The notes under the pieces: model-generated
Told to the model about the DNA's origin: nothing
Seen by the model: the letters and a program-made list of their open reading frames with translations, nothing else
The model's database searches: none
Assembly (NCBI RefSeq): GCF_000006565.2
Contig: NC_031480.1
Span: forward strand, 2,949,529 to 3,013,528
Reading direction: 5' to 3'
DNA from: Toxoplasma gondii ME49
Lineage: Eukaryota > Apicomplexa > Conoidasida > Eucoccidiorida > Sarcocystidae
Length of the DNA stretch: 64,000 nucleotides
Made by a program: the position numbers and the translations under genes
Shown: positions 1 to 10,953 of the stretch, one piece after another
How the letters are laid out: each line of letters begins with the position of its first letter
How positions within the stretch are numbered: the first letter of the stretch is position 1

Positions 1-818
1 ACCGCCGCGAGTGAAGACACAGGAGGGGGATCCGCAGAAGCTGTCAGCTTTGAGAGATGTTTTCTGGAAACCTGGAGAGCGCCTTCGCATTCTGGAAGAG
101 ACGTCTAACTCCAATTTTATGTTTCATCGTTTGCCCTGTGAACGGAACTGTGCGTCCTTGGTGGCTCGCGGCAGAGGATGAGGCATAGAGAGAGAGAGAG
201 GCCATGGAGACGGGGACAGCAAAGGCGCTTTAACGTTTTTCCCCATGTTCCTCGGTCTCCTGCTCGGCACTCCTTTCGCGGCGCACTGGGTTTCCGGTGC
301 CTCCACAGTCCATCCGTGATTTTGGTCGCAGAGCATCTATTTTTGAAATCGTTAGAAAAGGCTTTCAGGCGATCCTGTGGCTCTGCCCACGACTCCGTTC
401 AGAGAACAGAGTTTTTCCCACTAGCACACAGATTTCTACGTAGACATATGTGTTTTTATGAAAGTCCTTTTATATGTACGTATATGTCATATAAATATTG
501 ATATGTATATCTATAGATTTCCGTACTGTATATATACTGACATATACTTGTATAGATATGTAGCTGCCGCAAACGACACAAAGTTAGGGTGGATCTCGAA
601 CTGGAGGCGCATTCAGGACCGCCTTGTTTTCTGTCTCGGTTTACTGAACTCGGGAGATTGTGTCTTCACGACTTTCCTCCTTTGCGTGCATGCCTTCTTC
701 GCTTTTGTTTGCTTTCTCGTCTCGCTTCCCTTCCGCTCTCCGCCACTGCTCTGTCTGCTTCGCTGTCTTGAGTGTCGGCGTTTCCTGTGTTCGTCCTTTA
801 TTTCTGCCCCCCTTTCAG
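1..818. other. Window start; upstream part of EBP2 or its neighbour, unresolved
   Basis: This stretch ends in a pyrimidine-rich acceptor (TTTCAG at 813-818) that opens the first exon I can place. One + strand frame is open from base 2 to about 178 and could be the end of an exon entering from the left, but I recognise no family in it. The part from 460 to 570 is TA-rich and looks intronic. The missing first exon(s) of EBP2 should lie here or left of the window. Confidence 0.3.
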
Positions 819-2013
819 GACTGCAACAGAAACTGGAGGAAATTCGCTACAAGCCGCCGGCAGGGATGCGCCGCGTACCGTGGATCGAAACGCTTGCTGT
901 CGTGGCAGCTCCCGTCGCCGAGACAGGGGAGAAAGACGGCGAAGATGGCGACGCGAATTCGGAGGAAAAACGAAAAGCCAGTCTGCCGGGAGCGAGCCAG
1001 GACCTCGCCAGAGAGAAATACTTGTAAGCACGCATGCAGGATGGGCGATACTGCCAGCAATTGAAAGACGTCACACTCTCTGCCGTTCACATAGGTGGCT
1101 GGATCTCTGTCGGTCCAGCTCTCACAACGCATGTACCTACTAGCTGTGTGCCTCAGTTGCTCCCGCAGCTTGTCGTCGAACTCAGAGATCCCTGGTCGTT
1201 TCCTCAGATTCGTCTCCTCAAAATCTCAAAGTCTTCTTCGCGTTCCGTTCTCAGAGTCTTCTCGTTCTCAGATTCATGTTGTCCGTCGGGTGGTTTTCGA
1301 GCGTCTCGCGTCCACGGCGGACTGTTCCCTGAACCGGTGCACAGACACCCCAGCTCAGGGGCGCGTCGTGCGTATCGGTTCAGGCTTGGAAGAGCTTCAA
1401 CAGAGTAATGAAAGAATCGAGTCAACCAGTCGTTTGGCTCCTACAGCAACTGCAACACCGCTGGTTCCTGCTGCTCTGACTCAACTGTTCCTTCAGCATT
1501 GCGATGACTACCGAGGCTGCGCGTACCGGCCTGACTCGGCTTCGGCAGCTGCGTCTGAAGTTCTCTCGGCCTCCTGACTTCCTGGCGGAAATGCTGAAGA
1601 GCGACACGCACATGGCCCGGGTGCGAGAGAAGCTGGCGGCCGAGAAGGACCAGCTGGAGGAGTTCGAGGAGAAGAAGAGGAAGAAGATGAACAAGAAGTT
1701 CCAGCGTCTGAGCGGCCACAAACTCGTTCGCGAACAAGAGGAGGCTCGGAAGCGAAACGCCGAGTTGAGGGATATTGCCGCGTGGAAGAAGGAGAGAGAA
1801 CAGAACGCGAAACAGCGTCGGGGAGCAAATGGGTACCAAGATCCAGAGTCTGCCTTCGACGCCTGGGTGAAAAAGAAGGACCAAGCAACCTTACAGGAAG
1901 AACGCGCACAGAGACAACTGCGGAGGAAACGCGCGCGAGGCGAACTCGAGTCCGAGAGAGAAGGTGGAGGAAAGAAGAGACAAAGACGCAGATGGGGGAA
2001 GAAGCAAAAGTAA
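819..2013 (+). CDS. EBP2: EBP2-like rRNA-processing protein (5' partial)
   Basis: EBP2 family proteins act in the nucleolus in 27S pre-rRNA processing and assembly of the large ribosomal subunit. Two exons are visible, 819-1023 and 1497-2013; the GTAAGC donor and TTCAG acceptor join them in matching phase (two bases plus one). The first carries a VPWIETLAV segment corresponding to the family PW[VI]ERLDV motif. The second opens with ARTGLTRLRQL and then RPPDFLAEMLKSDTHM, the EBP2 hallmark RP.D..AEM.KSD.HM, followed by a charged coiled coil rich in Lys and Glu. The reading ends GGGKKRQRRRWGKKQK then stop. Homologues usually continue for several tens of residues with a basic Arg/Lys tail, so either the tail is short here or a later exon (an acceptor is possible near 2219) is missed. 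The 5' end is not in the model. Family assignment is firm; the gene limits are not. Confidence 0.82.
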
Positions 2014-4090
2014 ACAAGAAGCGAAGAGGAGGGATGGACGGGGGAAGACGAGGGAATTCGAGAGCAGTGAGAGGGAGCAAGATTGTCAGAGGGCATGGGG
2101 GCGGTTTCACTCATGTTTTGTCGAACGACTGGTTGAGTGTCGATGCAAGTGCATGGCCGAAATCCAGGTGTCTGAGTCCGACTTTGCTAAAACGAGGAAA
2201 TGCTTCTTCTTTCTTTCCAGTTTCTACCAGAAAACGCGCGCGCGTCAGAAACGCACGGACTCGCGAGGTTGCCGCGGCGTGGTGCCTGTAAGGCGAGTCC
2301 GGAAAAAGAAGGCAGTGGTGAAAGACGCGCCACTGAGATTTTTTTTCCCGGGACTCCTTGCGAGAGTGCCAGCGAGGAAGCGAAAAACAGAGACACGAGA
2401 GAGAAAACGGGACAAAGCGAAGAATGGAGAGGTGGAGGGCAATTTGCCTATAGACAGGGGGAGACTTGGGGGAGAAGATCCATATTTACGCGTATTGATA
2501 AACATAAAAAAGCGAATTACATACACTGTGTTCACACTCGACGCAACGGCAGAGTGAGGAGAGACTCAGGAAATCGAGAGGGAACTTCCTTTTGAGAGAC
2601 CGCCCTTTTTCATGTGTATACTGAATGTAACTTCTGTATTCAGGTTTTCTTCTACTTCACTTACTGTTTCGATACTTTGTGGATCTGCATCCTTCTTGCA
2701 CTTCACTACATATCGGAATTCTCTGCATTGCTGCGACTAAATTATGTGTCTCTACTGCACTAAATGTATACACTTCATGCAGTGATTCTGCAGCAGCATA
2801 TGCGTTTTTTTACATAACGTCTCCACTGCTCAAAGTGTATCTGTTTCTCCCTAGGCCACCAAACGTCTCTAGTTCATTGACTATCTCTGAAAGGCTGGCT
2901 TTTTCTGAGCATTGCCTATTTCCAAGTGCTCTTTCTGACGGCGAGAGTCAGAAAGAGCAGAGGTTTCCACCTGAGTAAATCATTCCCCGTCACCAAGGCG
3001 TCTTTTTGAAAGTGTGTCTCGCGCATCGTGGACGAACTCGGTGGCAGGGGCGTGTCGCCTTTCGTGCGGTGGAGAGGAAGAAGTTTCTCCACGGCACTTG
3101 GATTTTCTCTGGATCTCCAAGCACTGAAAAAATGGAGATCAAGACAGTGTAACGGGGCATTCGGCCCTGCGACGAAAGTCTCTTCTTCGTGACATTTCTC
3201 AGCTCTCTTGGAAAGAACGCCAATTTGACCCAGCGCGTCGTCTGTCCCGACAGAAAGGGAACGCAGATGCAGCATTCCACTCTGTTGCCACCCGCTAAAA
3301 TGACAGCCAACTTCTTATCTCACGCTTGTCTATACCTGCAGGATTTTACCGTTTAAATGAAAGGAAACGATGTGTAACCTCTACTCTGTTACCACGCACA
3401 AGACGCAAGAGAAAACGTAGTTCTTAGAAGGCCAGTCGGATGGTGGACGCGCACAACTTGGTGTCTGTATCTTGTCCAATTCGAAGTGATAATCAGGATG
3501 CTGGTTCAATGTCTCTGCGCTCCTCTCATATACATACATACATATATACATATGTATATATATATAATATAAATCCAAAGGAGCAGGTGACTGAATTGCA
3601 GTGAATGTATAAAATAGTTTCCGACACAGCCACAGATGGAGGGACATGCTGGGATGTTGCCTGTGTCGCCTTCGAGGAGCAGAAATTGACGCGAGCTGAA
3701 GTCCCCTCTTCGTTTTGTCATTAAAATTTTTCTCTGCGCTAAGGCGCGCGGCACCAGCGTCCCTTCGGAACAACATTTGCACGCTGAGGCGCTCTTGGCA
3801 AGTGTACGTGTGATTCGAAGGTCAAGGCGACAAAGAAATCACATTTAGAAAAGTGTAGACGGATCTACATTTGCAAGATAAATTCAGATACAAAGCAGGA
3901 AATAAGAGACAATGTGTCGCCGGAAGAGACTGAGTGATCACTGAAGCTTAACTCACAAAAAGAACTTCGATTCGGTAGACAAATGACACCTTCAAGAGAA
4001 GTTGGAAACAAGTCTTCTGTCCTAAAGCCAATGCAGCGTACTGAGAAACGAACACACATACACCTGGTTCCACATATAAATACATACATT

Positions 4091-4092
4091 TT

Positions 4093-4131
<39 letters not shown>

Positions 4132-4174
4132 TTATTCATATGTTTATATATATAATATATAATTATATATATAA

Positions 4175-4222
<48 letters not shown>

Positions 4223-4316
4223 TGTATGCATATATCCTTGTGTGTAATTATACATATCTATATCTATATATATATATATAGATAGATATAGATACATATA
4301 TATTTTTTTGTATGTT
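4091..4316. repeat. (TA)n-rich microsatellite block
   Basis: About 225 bases made almost wholly of TA dinucleotides with short interruptions, including AATTATATA and GATAGATATAG variants. It is the longest simple-sequence block between EBP2 and dynamitin. Such blocks are common in coccidian intergenic DNA and introns. Confidence 0.85.
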
Positions 4317-5131
4317 TGTAGACGACGACCGAGGTAGACGGAGAATTGCAAGGGCCTGCAGGAGGAGAATAGGTCGATAGACACCACCGAAGGGTGTGGA
4401 TGTACATCGCTCCAAACGGGATGCATTTACAGGAAAAGACTCGGAAGGGGAATTGCTTGACAAGGAAGTCAACTGCCGACAGCCGTCGAGGCTTTGAAAT
4501 CCAAGGTCTTTCGAGCGCCTGTCTCACGCGGTGGAAGGCCCAGCTACCGTACGGGAGAAAGCTCGATTCCCTCCTCCTTTTTGTCGCCTCTCCATTTCCG
4601 CTTGCACAAGAGCCTCTTCGGAGTGTGTGTTTTAAAAAGAGAGAAGCAGAACGACGGAAAAGAACAGCAAAGTCCCGAGGCCCTCTGAAAAACCAAGACC
4701 AGCGCATGCAGCGCGAAAGGGAGCGTCGGTCCTCAGGCGCTGCTGCGCCTCTGAGGCATGGCTGCTTCGTCTGCGCGAGTCGTTGCCTGTACTTTTCTTG
4801 AGTCCTCAAACGCAGCAAGACAAGAAAGGTTTCATGGCGTTTCTTCGCTTCTTCCACGCGCGAAAAAAAGAAAAAGGACGAGAACGGACCTGTCCAGCTG
4901 TCGCTCACGCAGCAGCTGGCCGCCCCTGCTTCTCTGTGCGTTTTAACAGAGCGCCTGCGCGGAAAAAAGTCTCTCTTTCTGTTTTTTTTGTCCGCCTGTG
5001 TTGCTAGAAGTTTCTTCACTTGTTTTTCGAAAGAATCCTTCTTCACGGTTTTGCGCATATACAACTTCTGGTCCACAAATGAACTATCTTCGACGCGGGT
5101 CTTACCGTAGCCTCGCTTCTCCGAGTCTTGT

Positions 5132-5187
5132 CTGAGAGAACTTTGTTCTCTCTGAAGACTGAGAGAACTTGGTTCTCTCTGAAGAAT
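5132..5187. repeat. Tandem 27-bp repeat, each copy a perfect 8-bp hairpin
   Basis: Two direct copies with a 27-base period. Each contains GAGAGAAC, a 3-base spacer (TTT, then TTG) and GTTCTCTC, so each copy is a perfect 8-bp inverted repeat (5134-5152 and 5161-5179). It lies about 550 bases upstream of the dynamitin ATG, so it could be a dimeric protein-binding site or an RNA hairpin pair in the 5' leader. Function is inferred only from symmetry. Confidence 0.6.
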
Positions 5188-5730
5188 TTCTTCTTTGTCC
5201 CGGTCGTGACGCTGCACACCGCGTTCGCTGTCGACTCAGGTGACCGAGACTTCCAGAACTCACGGCAGCGCCGTTCTTTCCTTGAACACGGTAGCGAGTC
5301 AGAAGCCAGAGAGAAACGTCGACGGACGTCTCTTCTCGTCCAGCTGCGTATGTCTCTCTCGTTGTTTGTCGCTGCATTTCTACTACATGTCTTGCGCTGT
5401 GTGACGTTGAACTGTCAGACCTGTCAAGCTTCTCTAGACATCCAGATCTGGATGGGTTCCTTCGCTCCACTCTTCTCTTCCCCCGTCTCCTTCCTGGTCG
5501 TCTCTTCTCTGCCGACCCCCGTCCTGTCTTCTCTCTGTTGCTTCCTCTCCTTCCGTTGTTTATTCTTTTTTCTCCTTTTTCTCGTCTGCTCTGCTCCTGT
5601 CTCCTCCGCTTCCTCTTTCTCCCTCCCCTTCTCGATCCTGGCTTCCCTCTCTTCTTTCGCTGTTCCTCTTCTCGCTCTCCCTTCTCTTCCTCCTTCTCCG
5701 CTTCCTCTTTCTCCCTTTTTTTCCTGAACA

Positions 5731-6823
5731 ATGTCGGACCTTGCTAAGACTCCAGAGTCTGCTGGACCTTCGCCGTGGGTGGAGGCCGCGACCGCGTCGC
5801 GCGCGTCTCTCCGCGGCTGTTCCTCAGGGCAGGCGAAGGATCCTTCGGCCTCACACCTGCAGCAGTCGGAGCCTGCGTTCTCTCCGGGATCCAAGTCGTT
5901 TGTCGACAAGGAAGTCTACGAGTACATTCCAGATCCTGCACTTTCGTTCGCGCCCCAGAACTCGGAGGCGGACGAAGTCACGAGGTCCAGCTCGCGAGCC
6001 TTCAAGGGGCGCAGAAACGACATCGACGACGAGAGCCTCGAGCCTAGCGTCGCCTTCGAAACCTTCAGAGGCAAGACTTACAAAACGACTCAGTTCAACC
6101 AAGGCTTCGCCAAGCAGCCTTCGATGCATGCGCGGAAAACTCGCGCGCTCCGCGACAGAGATTTCTCCGCCGACTTCGACGGCTGCTCTGCCCGGAAGGG
6201 AGCTCCGCAAGACAACTTGAATCACGGCGCGTCGGTGAGATGAGGACCAGAAAAAAGAAGGAACAGAGGGAGAGCGACGGGGGAGAGAAGATAAAACAAA
6301 CGTATCAACACAAACAGTGCAACTGCCGGGGGACTCTAAACCTGAAATCCCTTCGGGCGTCTCCTCCATTTGCGCCGACCTGTATATACACATCTGCACC
6401 CAGTGCTTCCTCCGGTACGGATCCGTAGCTTTCTATCCTTTCGTCTCTCTTGACACGCTGGTCGATGATCGAAACAAGTCTGGACTGCAAAGCTCTTCAT
6501 CCCGTGTGCCTTTGTCGCTTTCTCGGGAGGTTTTTGCCTCCTGCGCGACCTGCATCTACGCAAGGAGTTCCACCTCGAGCTTCTAAATGCATGTCTCTCT
6601 CCGTTGTACACACAAAGAGCATTCTGCAAGCGGCAAAGGAATACGTATGCATGTACTTCCATATATGTCTATATACATAAACATGCGTGTACATATATGC
6701 ATATATATATACAATATATATACAATATATATACAATATATATACAATATATATACAATATATATACAATATATATATATATATTATATATATATTATAT
6801 ATATTATATATATACATATATTA

Positions 6824-6854
<31 letters not shown>

Positions 6855-7333
6855 TATGTATATATATATATGTATTTAAGTATGCATACGGAAGCGTGTG
6901 CCTGTGCGAATGTGTGGATGCACTGAGAACATCTATGCATGCGGTTGTGTGATTGCTGCATGTCTGTTTTGCGTTCAGATGTCGATCTTTGAGATGGGGA
7001 ACACATGCTTCGAGACGCCCCTGGGGCGCCTGCAGCGTTTGCGAATGGAGGTGGAGGAAATGCTGGATTTCGTTTCTTCATTCATCGTGAGAGAAAACGT
7101 GGAAGAAGGAAAAACAGACACGGAGAAAGCCGCGGGAGGCGACCCAAGCTCTGCCTCGAAGCCGACGTACACGCAGAAAATTCTGACGTCTGAGGAAAAA
7201 CAGACGCTTCTCTTCGGTCGAGAGCCTCTCTCTCTCATGAGCGACCTCGACTGCCTGCGCATGCAGGTGAGACAACAAAGTCTCTCTCTATATTCACATA
7301 TTTATATGTTCATCGAGGGATGTGTGTGTCCTG

Positions 7334-7370
<37 letters not shown>

Positions 7371-10300
7371 TATATACATATATACAGGGTTTAGGGTTTA
7401 GATATATATATATATATATATATATGTGTAAATATATGCATGTATGCATGTATAGGTGTATATGTGTGCATGCATATCTATGAATGTGTAGGAGTAAATG
7501 TGTCTTTGAGGTTGCTCAAAACGGATTGTTCTTTGCAGATTCTGAGCGTGATGAACGATCCGTCGCTTCAGCGGCTTTTCGCGGGAGTGGAACCCACGAC
7601 GGGGAAGAAGAGTGGAACTCAACTTCTTCTGCAGCATCTTTCTCAAGTGAAGATGAATTTGCAAGCCGTCGCCGGTGCATGTGCGTCGAAGCCTGAAGAC
7701 GCAGGCGAGAAATCCGCCGGTGTCTCGAGCGCAGGTAAAGTGAGGAAGGCGAAAAAAGGGAGGAGAAACGGAAGAGCGAGACGAGCAGAACAGCAGCCTG
7801 AGAGGAATTTCTTCGATGAGTGGTTGCGTCTCCAACGTGGAAACCTAATTCGTTTTTTCGCGAAAAGGACCAACACCTAAAGGGAGGACTTTCGCGTGCA
7901 GACTCGGAAGATGATCTGGCGGATCTGAACATTCCTGTATAGTCTTACGAGACATTTCTCAAGTACTTCAAATGCCGTCTCCACGACCCAGCGAGACTGA
8001 AGACATCACTGCAAACATGCGTGAGTGTCTTTTCACTTCACCGTTTGATGCCCCTCCCGCTTCTTCCGTCTCGTCTTCACTTCCTACCATCTCGCATGTC
8101 TCTTCGTATAGGCAGCCTCCAGGCGCATGCAGAACAAATGACTCTGAAAGAGATGCTTCTTTCGACGTCGTTCTCTTCGCCTCAAGCCCTCTATTCTTTG
8201 AGAGGCTTCCAGGCACTCCGCTCGTGTCGTGTGTCATCTTTTTCGCTCTCGACAGTCCCTTTGTCTCTGCTCTTTTTTGCTTTTTGAACTCGAAACAGAG
8301 AAAACTGAGAGCGGTGAACCACAGGCAGACGCGGCGGAGAAGCAAAGTGTTTCCGGCGCAGGACAGTCAGAAGCTGCTCCAGGGATAACCCAGTACGACA
8401 TCTACTGCGTTCCTTCTCTCAAGCCTTTGCTCGACAGTGGACGGTGAGAGTCTTGCAGAAGGGATCTAGACCAGCTGCATGGAACCGCTCTTTCATTCCA
8501 AAAGAATCCTAAAGTTCTCCTCTCGGGCCTTGTTAAAGATGCCGCATGTGCCAACTGATCTGCGATTTCGGCACCACGACCCAAGGGTAAAACAGAAGGG
8601 AAGCTGGCGTTTGGAAGGCAAAGAACGTCTTCCTGTGGGCGTCTACGCATTTCAGGTTACATACGTGCGGTGTGATTTGACTGTGTACGAATCAAGACAC
8701 ATGCATGCATCTGTATCTATCCACCTATATGCATATATATATACATATATATATATGTATGTATATAATGTGCGTATACATTCACAGCTGTGTGTGTGCC
8801 TATTGGCCCATTTCTTAATGTATATGCAAATATGCATATTCAGATATATCTCTCTATCTGCGTATACAGGAGTGTTCCTTCTAGGCATTTGTTGACGAAT
8901 TGTGTTTTTCTGACAGAGTGGCGACGCTGGAGAGGCGCTTAGCACAGGTGGAAGGTCGCATCGGGATGAGCAACATCAGCCTGTTGCCCTTCTCAGATCT
9001 GCAGCAAGCCGTGACGACAATTTCGCAGAAACTTTCTCTGCTGGATCAGAACAAAGTGGAACAGCTGCAGAAGCGGACACAAGTAAGGCGAGGAGGAAGC
9101 TGGGGACATTTTTGCCCTGATTTTCCGATTCGCAGGCGCGCCAGCTTCGGCGAGATCTGTCACCTTTGCATGCGAAAGTCAGAGCTCTCGCTTTTCCTCA
9201 GTTGTAAAGTCTGTTTCTTCATTGTTATAATTTCATTCAAGATCTATGAATTAAGTGAGGTTTAGAGCCTAGGATGCTCAGATCTCTTTTTTTTTGCTTT
9301 TCTTCCTCTTTTCTTCTTTTCTCTGCCCCTCCTTCCTTTCACTGTTCCTTTCATTCTTCCTTTCCTCCTTTTTTCTTCTGTCTCTCCTTTCTTTCTTTTT
9401 TCTCTGTGGCTTCGCCTCTCTCCTGTCTCCTTGTCTTCTTTTTTCTTTCCTGCCTGTTTGTCCGTGCGTTCGCTCTCGCGTCGGACTCTCCTTTCTTCGC
9501 GATCGTGTTTTTCCTGGTCTCCCTCTGCTGCGCTTCAGACTCTTCTGCACGAACTGCATGCGCTGCAGCACCGGCGTCGAGAGATCGACTTTTCGAGTGT
9601 CCACGCAGAGGGGAAGCGTACAGAGGGGACGGACGAAGGTCTGAAGCCGCCCTTGGCATCGCGAAATCCCCAGAGAGACGATCAACGCGTGGAGGAAATG
9701 TTCGATCTCTGCGAAAGATGGAAAGGTACTGCGGCGGCCCTGCCCTCTGTCGTCGAAAGACTGCAGGCACTCAAAACGCTCCACCAAGAAGCGGGAGGCC
9801 TCTCCGTTCGACTCGGAGGTGAGGAAGAAGACGAGAAGGACAAGAAGAAAGTGAAAAAGACGAAAGAGAGAGAGGCGAATGAAGAGAACCTTAGGAAGTC
9901 GGAAGAAAACGCGGCGTGGAGGGGGGGTGGGGAACATGAAGGGCGAGTTGGACGTCCCCAGGCCGAGAGTGGTCGCAGGTAGACAGCGTGAAGAATGACA
10001 GGAAATGCCAATTTGTCTCTGAAGAAAAACTAAAAAGAATGGATATGCATCATCAACTCTAGTCCCCAATGCTCCTCTGTGTCTCTCCCATATATATATA
10101 TATATATATTTATATGTATAAAAGTATGCATATGCGTGTGACGTTTCACGTGGAAGTACATTCCTCGAGATCTGTAGATGTTTCTCTGTCAGGAGTGACT
10201 CAGTGTAGTTCTGTCGTGAAGTTTGACATCCTGCGGCTCTGTCAGGAACTACATCTGTAGCGCCGCGGAGTATGCGAGAAAGTTTTCTAGCTGGTCGTAT

Positions 10301-10953
10301 CTGTGCTTTGAAAAAGGTTTTCTTCAGGGCTAGCTCATGCGTAAGAGGGAATGAAAAACGAGATCGCGTGTCTGTGCATGCAGTCTGATCTTCGCGAGTC
10401 TTCCAGGCAGTGGCATTTTACCATTTTGACTGTTGAGCTGCCTGGCCGGCGCCGCGGTTCGTCACTTCTCAGTCCTGGCGGAAAAGTTTGGTTGCCTGTG
10501 CGAGCCAGCGAAGCCTACCAATTGCGTGTGGAATTTCTCTTCTTGTGTGATTACTTTTTTCTCCTGTAAATGTCTTTCCTTGGATCCTCGATTTCGATTC
10601 CGAATCCCTCATTTTCGACGCTGATTTTTCCAATAGTTCCGGCTGTGTGACTCCACATTCTTTTTCCTCGCTGTGTACATCACATTTTCTCTTCAAACCA
10701 CAGTCAGTTGTGTGAGGCTGAATTTTCTCAACTCCATCTCTTTGTTTGTTTCCTAGTTTTGGAGGAGCAACAGGGTGAGCTTCAGTCGCTGTTGGCTGCT
10801 GCGGAAGCGAACGTGGAGAGTCTGCAGCACACCGTGATGGAGACCGTCTCCTGGGCTCGCAGTACGGTAGAGGCACTGCAGTGGAGACTGCAGAGACTTG
10901 GATTTGCTGAGGAGAAGAGCAACGATGTAAAATCAGAAACTGATACCCAGTGA
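5731..10953 (+). CDS. DCTN2: Dynactin subunit 2 (p50, dynamitin), seven exons
   Basis: Dynamitin forms the shoulder of dynactin, the cofactor that couples cytoplasmic dynein to cargo. Exons read: 5731-6234, 6979-7266, 7539-7734, 8299-8443, 8917-9082, 9539-9818, 10757-10953; every junction keeps phase and gives 591 residues, against about 400 in animals. Family landmarks in order are: VYEYIPDPA near the N-terminus (VYET..LPED in animals); FETPLGRLQRLRMEV at about residue 180 (ETPQQKYQRLLHEV); TQYDIYCVP before a VATLERRLAQVEGRIG coiled coil; SLLDQNKVEQLQKRTQ (SALDLAVLDQVEARLQ); CERWKGTAAALPSVVERLQALKTLH (a classic dynamitin block); and a C-terminal helix ending WRLQRLGF. It is predicted to be mostly coiled coil with a disordered N-terminal 160 residues. 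The ATG follows a C/T-rich leader and opens MSDLAKTP. Introns carry TA repeats and one telomere-like repeat. Confidence 0.9.
6711..6776. repeat. Six tandem copies of an 11-bp unit in dynamitin intron 1
   Basis: The unit ACAATATATAT repeats six times without interruption at a strict 11-base period, then passes into irregular TA repeats to about 6870. It lies in the 744-base first intron. The regular CA at each repeat sets it apart from the simple (TA)n tracts elsewhere in the window. Confidence 0.9.
7340..7425. repeat. (TA)n block flanking a telomere-like AGGGTTT pair, dynamitin intron 2
   Basis: Two TA runs (about 7341-7384 and 7402-7425) flank 7386-7401, which reads AGGGTTTAGGGTTTAG. That is two full units of the TTTAGGG telomere repeat used by coccidia, plus a partial third. 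See the matching finding. Confidence 0.85.
8736..8768. repeat. TA/TG-rich microsatellite in dynamitin intron 4
   Basis: A short run of TATATA with ACATA and TGTATG variants within the intron between the exons at 8299-8443 and 8917-9082. Confidence 0.7.
9286..9480. repeat. Long polypyrimidine tract in dynamitin intron 5
   Basis: About 195 bases of almost pure C/T on + precede the acceptor of the exon at 9539. Its mirror on - gives long Lys/Arg/Glu ORFs that are artefacts of this composition. It probably serves as an extended polypyrimidine tract. Confidence 0.7.
10089..10122. repeat. TA microsatellite in dynamitin intron 6
   Basis: A short (TA)n run with a TTTATATGTATA tail, inside the 938-base last intron. 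Confidence 0.7.

Larger units (their letters stand above)
2014..5730. other. Intergenic region and dynamitin 5' leader
   Basis: I see no supported gene here. ORFs on both strands (up to about 317 codons on -) run through TA repeats or are the mirror of a pyrimidine-rich + strand, with no splice logic and no recognisable motif. The stretch probably holds the EBP2 3' UTR on the left and the promoter and 5' UTR of dynamitin on the right. The last 280 bases before the dynamitin ATG are almost pure C/T. Confidence 0.5.

Noticed and set aside
4264..5217. 317-codon - strand ORF
   Set aside because: It runs into the TA repeat block, has low-complexity Arg/Lys composition from a C/T-rich + strand, and has no recognisable domain.
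5102..5731. Lys/Glu/Arg-only - strand ORFs before dynamitin
   Set aside because: They are artefacts of the near-pure C/T + strand in the dynamitin leader.
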